Assembly: GCA_002730975.1 (NCBI GenBank)
Contig: PCBO01000038.1
Coordinates: forward strand, 51,014 to 85,887
Source: Opitutia bacterium
GTDB taxonomy: Bacteria; Verrucomicrobiota; Verrucomicrobiia; Opitutales; Seribacteraceae
Reading direction: 5' to 3'
DNA: 34,874 nucleotides
Under the pieces are notes generated by a model. The model searched no databases, had not been told where the DNA came from, and saw only the letters and a list, made by a program, of their open reading frames with translations. This document shows positions 32,689 to 34,874 of this stretch, in pieces (position 1 is the stretch's first letter; every line of letters starts with the position of its first letter). A program made the translations under genes and the position numbers.

Positions 32689-33627
32689 CTATGGCTTAAG
32701 AGTGTTTTGGACCTCTAGTGCTTCCCTGGTAATTTTTAGATGCTCTTTCGGGTCAACGGAGACAAGCTCTCCGTTGAAAACCTTGTCACGCAATTCAGGA
32801 TTGTCCTCGTTCATTCCCAACAGGGTTTGCCTGATGACGTCGCGGTCTGCAGCTGAAAGGCTCTGCCGATAGCAAATGGTGTGCGAGGGCACGGGACCTT
32901 GCTCTTGTACGATCTTCAGTTTTCCTTTTTGTTCGTCCGATAAGTACTTATTATCTCCCTTGTAAACGTAGTCGCTGACGGCTGCCGCCTCTACTTCGCC
33001 GTTCAATACTTTTTCTACGGCGGAGACATAGCCCGTACCGTAAATAGTCTGTGCAAAATAGTCGGTTAGAGCTTTTTGTGGACCAACTAGCCCGCGCTTG
33101 GAGAGGTCCCAAGTGGGTATGAGAAAACCAGATGTGCTGCTATGACTAGCGAATGCCACCGGTTTATCTTTTAGGTCTTCGATCGAGTCGTAGTCCTTGC
33201 TTTTAAGGCTAAGCCAAATGCTGTTGTAATGGGGATTTCCATTTTTCAAGTGAATGAGCAGAATGGAAGCGGCGGCATCATCCAAATTTCTTGCGGCATC
33301 AGTGGAGCTCAAGTAACCAATATCGAGAGTCCCATTCTTAAAGCTTTCGACAATAGCCGCAGAACTTGTCGGAATGATTACTTTTACTTGCCTTGCTAAT
33401 TTCTCAGATAGGTATTTTTCCAAGGATTCTTTTTCCGCCAGCATTTTCTCGGGATTCTTGTTTGCCTTGAGCGCTACAACCAGCTGCTTGAGGCTCAAAC
33501 CGTTGTCGGACGAGGAGGTGCCGTTGGCATCATCGAAGGCATTATTCCCGCCACAGGAGGCTAAGAGAAAGGTGCATGCAGATAGGCATGCGGATGAATA
33601 AATATTGGCTAGGCTTTTACAGGTCAT
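32689..33627 (-). CDS. phnD: Phosphonate-type ABC transporter substrate-binding lipoprotein
   Basis: The ATG at 33627 starts a lipoprotein signal with lipobox LLASC (Cys25); the longer upstream frame has no signal at its start. The 313-residue protein is a PhnD/PtxB-type binding protein with the segments VIIPTSSAAIVESFKNGTLDIGYLSS and DKPVAFASHSSTSGFLIPTWDL. The GTGYVSAVEKVLNGEVEAAAVSDY hinge region is typical of the family. It catches the ligand in the periplasm and hands it to PhnE. Order phnD-phnC-phnE differs from E. coli phnCDE. Confidence 0.92.
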   Translation of the reverse strand: MTCKSLANIYSSACLSACTFLLASCGGNNAFDDANGTSSSDNGLSLKQLVVALKANKNPEKMLAEKESLEKYLSEKLARQVKVIIPTSSAAIVESFKNGTLDIGYLSSTDAARNLDDAAASILLIHLKNGNPHYNSIWLSLKSKDYDSIEDLKDKPVAFASHSSTSGFLIPTWDLSKRGLVGPQKALTDYFAQTIYGTGYVSAVEKVLNGEVEAAAVSDYVYKGDNKYLSDEQKGKLKIVQEQGPVPSHTICYRQSLSAADRDVIRQTLLGMNEDNPELRDKVFNGELVSVDPKEHLKITREALEVQNTLKP

Positions 33628-33661
33628 GTTAATGAAGTTTGAGAGTTGTTGATACTCGGTC

Positions 33662-33690
33662 TCAATAAGGACTTGGTGCTCATTCGTCAA
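33662..33690 (-). promoter_or_regulatory. Candidate promoter of the phn transporter operon
   Basis: On the minus strand TTGACG (33685-33690) and TATTGA (33662-33667) are 17 bases apart, placing the start about 28 bases before the phnD ATG. The -35 fit is good and the -10 fit poor. No clear Pho box was recognised. Confidence 0.35.
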
Positions 33691-33717
33691 TCTACAAAGC
33701 CTTCGTCCGAAAGAATT

Positions 33718-34874
33718 TCACTTTAAGGTTTCAATCAATCCCTCCAAGCTCCTCAAGGTCGCTCCCGAGTGCGTTTGCTTCCACTCTCTTGCTGCTTGGC
33801 CAGTTTGTCGACGGGCTTCTGCGTCGCCAAGCATCCGAATTACCTGTTCTACAAGCTGTTCCTGATTTCCCACTTCTATAGCCGCCCCGAGAGAAAGAAG
33901 GCCTTCGCACACTTCTTGAAAATTCTGATAATTAGGACCGAATAGAAGTGGAATCGCCCTCCCTGCAGGTTCGATGGGGTTTTGGCCACCTGCATTTGGC
34001 GGCAAGGTCTTTCCAACGAAAGCGACGTCGGCAACTCGAATCAGCGAGCCAAGTTCCCCCGTAGTGTCTCCAATGTAAACGGCGTTGTTCGAGGGTGCCT
34101 GATTTCCGTTGGAGCGGAAATGAATGTCAAGGTTGTGTCGCCGTGCGAAGCCATCTGCAATTTCTTGTTTTCGTTCTGCATGTCGCGGAATTATAAGTAG
34201 TCGAACAGGTAAGTTTTCAGCGCGTGCAGTTAGAAAAGCTTCAACGAGTGCTTGTTCTTCTCCGGGCCAAGTGGAAATTCCTGCGAGAACGAGATCTGTT
34301 TTGGGAAAACCGAACTCTTTTTTAAGCAATTCGGTTGCTTCCTTCGCTTGCGGGGGCTTGGGTTCGACGTCCAGTTTCAGATTGCCCGTGGTCTTTATTT
34401 TTTCCGCAGTAATGCCTACAGCCTTCCAGCGTTCGGCTTGTCGATCGGAGGCTGCGAATACCTGTATGTGTTCGGGCAAAATAATAGAACGCAGTAAACG
34501 TAATTTTTCTAAACGTGAAAACGTGCGATCGGACAGACGAGCGTTAAGAATTACGATGGGAATATTCCTTTTTCTGGCTTGTTCCATATGTTCGGGCCAT
34601 AGTTCGCTATCCACCATGGCTACCAGATCCGGCTGAATTCTTTTCCATCCTCGCGAAGAGAATGGCAACCAGTCGATCGGGAATGGACCGAGAGCGATTA
34701 TGTTTTCTAGATGCTGCTTTTGGGCTACGTGAAGCCCCGTACTTGTGGTGCAGGACAGTACGACCTCGATGTTTTCCTCAGCTGCCAATTCTTCAAGTAA
34801 TGGTGAGATAGAGACTACCTCACCAACACTTACGGCCTGAATCCAGATACGTTTTGTTCCGGGCTTTTGGGGTG
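33718..34874 (-). CDS. waaA: 3-deoxy-D-manno-octulosonic acid (Kdo) transferase, 5' end missing
   Basis: The reading frame stays open to the window edge, with IWIQAVSVGEVVSISPLLEEL upstream of any usable start, a typical WaaA N-terminal motif. About 384 residues are present and roughly 40 missing, compared with the usual 420-430. Further signatures are TTSTGLHVAQ, LGPFPIDW, PDLVAMVDSELWPE, NARLSDRTFSR and the C-terminal GKTLPPNAGGQNPIEPAGRAIPLLFGP (GT-B donor-binding side). The enzyme adds Kdo from CMP-Kdo to lipid A precursor at the inner membrane, implying an LPS-bearing outer membrane. Confidence 0.95.
   Translation of the reverse strand, partial: PQKPGTKRIWIQAVSVGEVVSISPLLEELAAEENIEVVLSCTTSTGLHVAQKQHLENIIALGPFPIDWLPFSSRGWKRIQPDLVAMVDSELWPEHMEQARKRNIPIVILNARLSDRTFSRLEKLRLLRSIILPEHIQVFAASDRQAERWKAVGITAEKIKTTGNLKLDVEPKPPQAKEATELLKKEFGFPKTDLVLAGISTWPGEEQALVEAFLTARAENLPVRLLIIPRHAERKQEIADGFARRHNLDIHFRSNGNQAPSNNAVYIGDTTGELGSLIRVADVAFVGKTLPPNAGGQNPIEPAGRAIPLLFGPNYQNFQEVCEGLLSLGAAIEVGNQEQLVEQVIRMLGDAEARRQTGQAAREWKQTHSGATLRSLEGLIETLK

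Overview
The window most likely comes from a Gram-negative bacterium of the Verrucomicrobiota (Opitutae/Puniceicoccales-like) or wider PVC group. This is inferred from lipoproteins, an LPS Kdo transferase, a ResB/CcsA (system II) cytochrome c maturation pair, and large membrane-anchored proteins of a kind common in Planctomycetes and Verrucomicrobia. Genes are dense on both strands, no gene-free stretch exceeds about 200 bases, and Shine-Dalgarno sites are mostly weak. I see no CRISPR array, insertion sequence or integrase.

Bases 1-7674 (+) form an apparent envelope operon. It holds two coiled-coil proteins with related C-terminal folds (the first cut by the window edge), an 85-residue membrane protein, an 871-residue mosaic (membrane anchor, Ig-like domain, Asp/Gly-rich region, calcium-type repeats, VWA-like domain with a MIDAS motif, YHS-like cysteine module), a membrane-anchored alpha/alpha-toroid protein, and a secreted protein with a duplicated domain and an NPF/SPF tail. 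Bases 7718-11994 (-) carry a YwqK/MORN-type lipoprotein, a histidine-free HtrA-like pseudoprotease and an intact HtrA protease with four PDZ-like domains. Bases 12121-18146 (+) hold an AI-2E-family transporter, a small unknown protein, dnaE and rpsU.

Bases 18221-21764 (+) hold the most interesting pair: a TPR/Rossmann-like/class III nucleotidyl cyclase protein followed 16 bases later by a TIR protein with an FGE-like C-terminal domain. They sit between rpsU and lysS and look like a cyclic-nucleotide/TIR signalling or defence module, reminiscent of but not identical to Pycsar. No function is proven.

Bases 21845-23805 (+) are lysS and a small membrane protein. Bases 23817-28773 (-) are a cytochrome c maturation operon (lipoprotein, ResB, CcsA) in which CcsA carries EF-hand-like loops. 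ychF (-) and tRNA-His (+) follow, then a secreted alpha/beta hydrolase (+), a phosphonate-type ABC transporter phnD-phnC-phnE (-) and the 3' part of waaA (-), which runs off the window.
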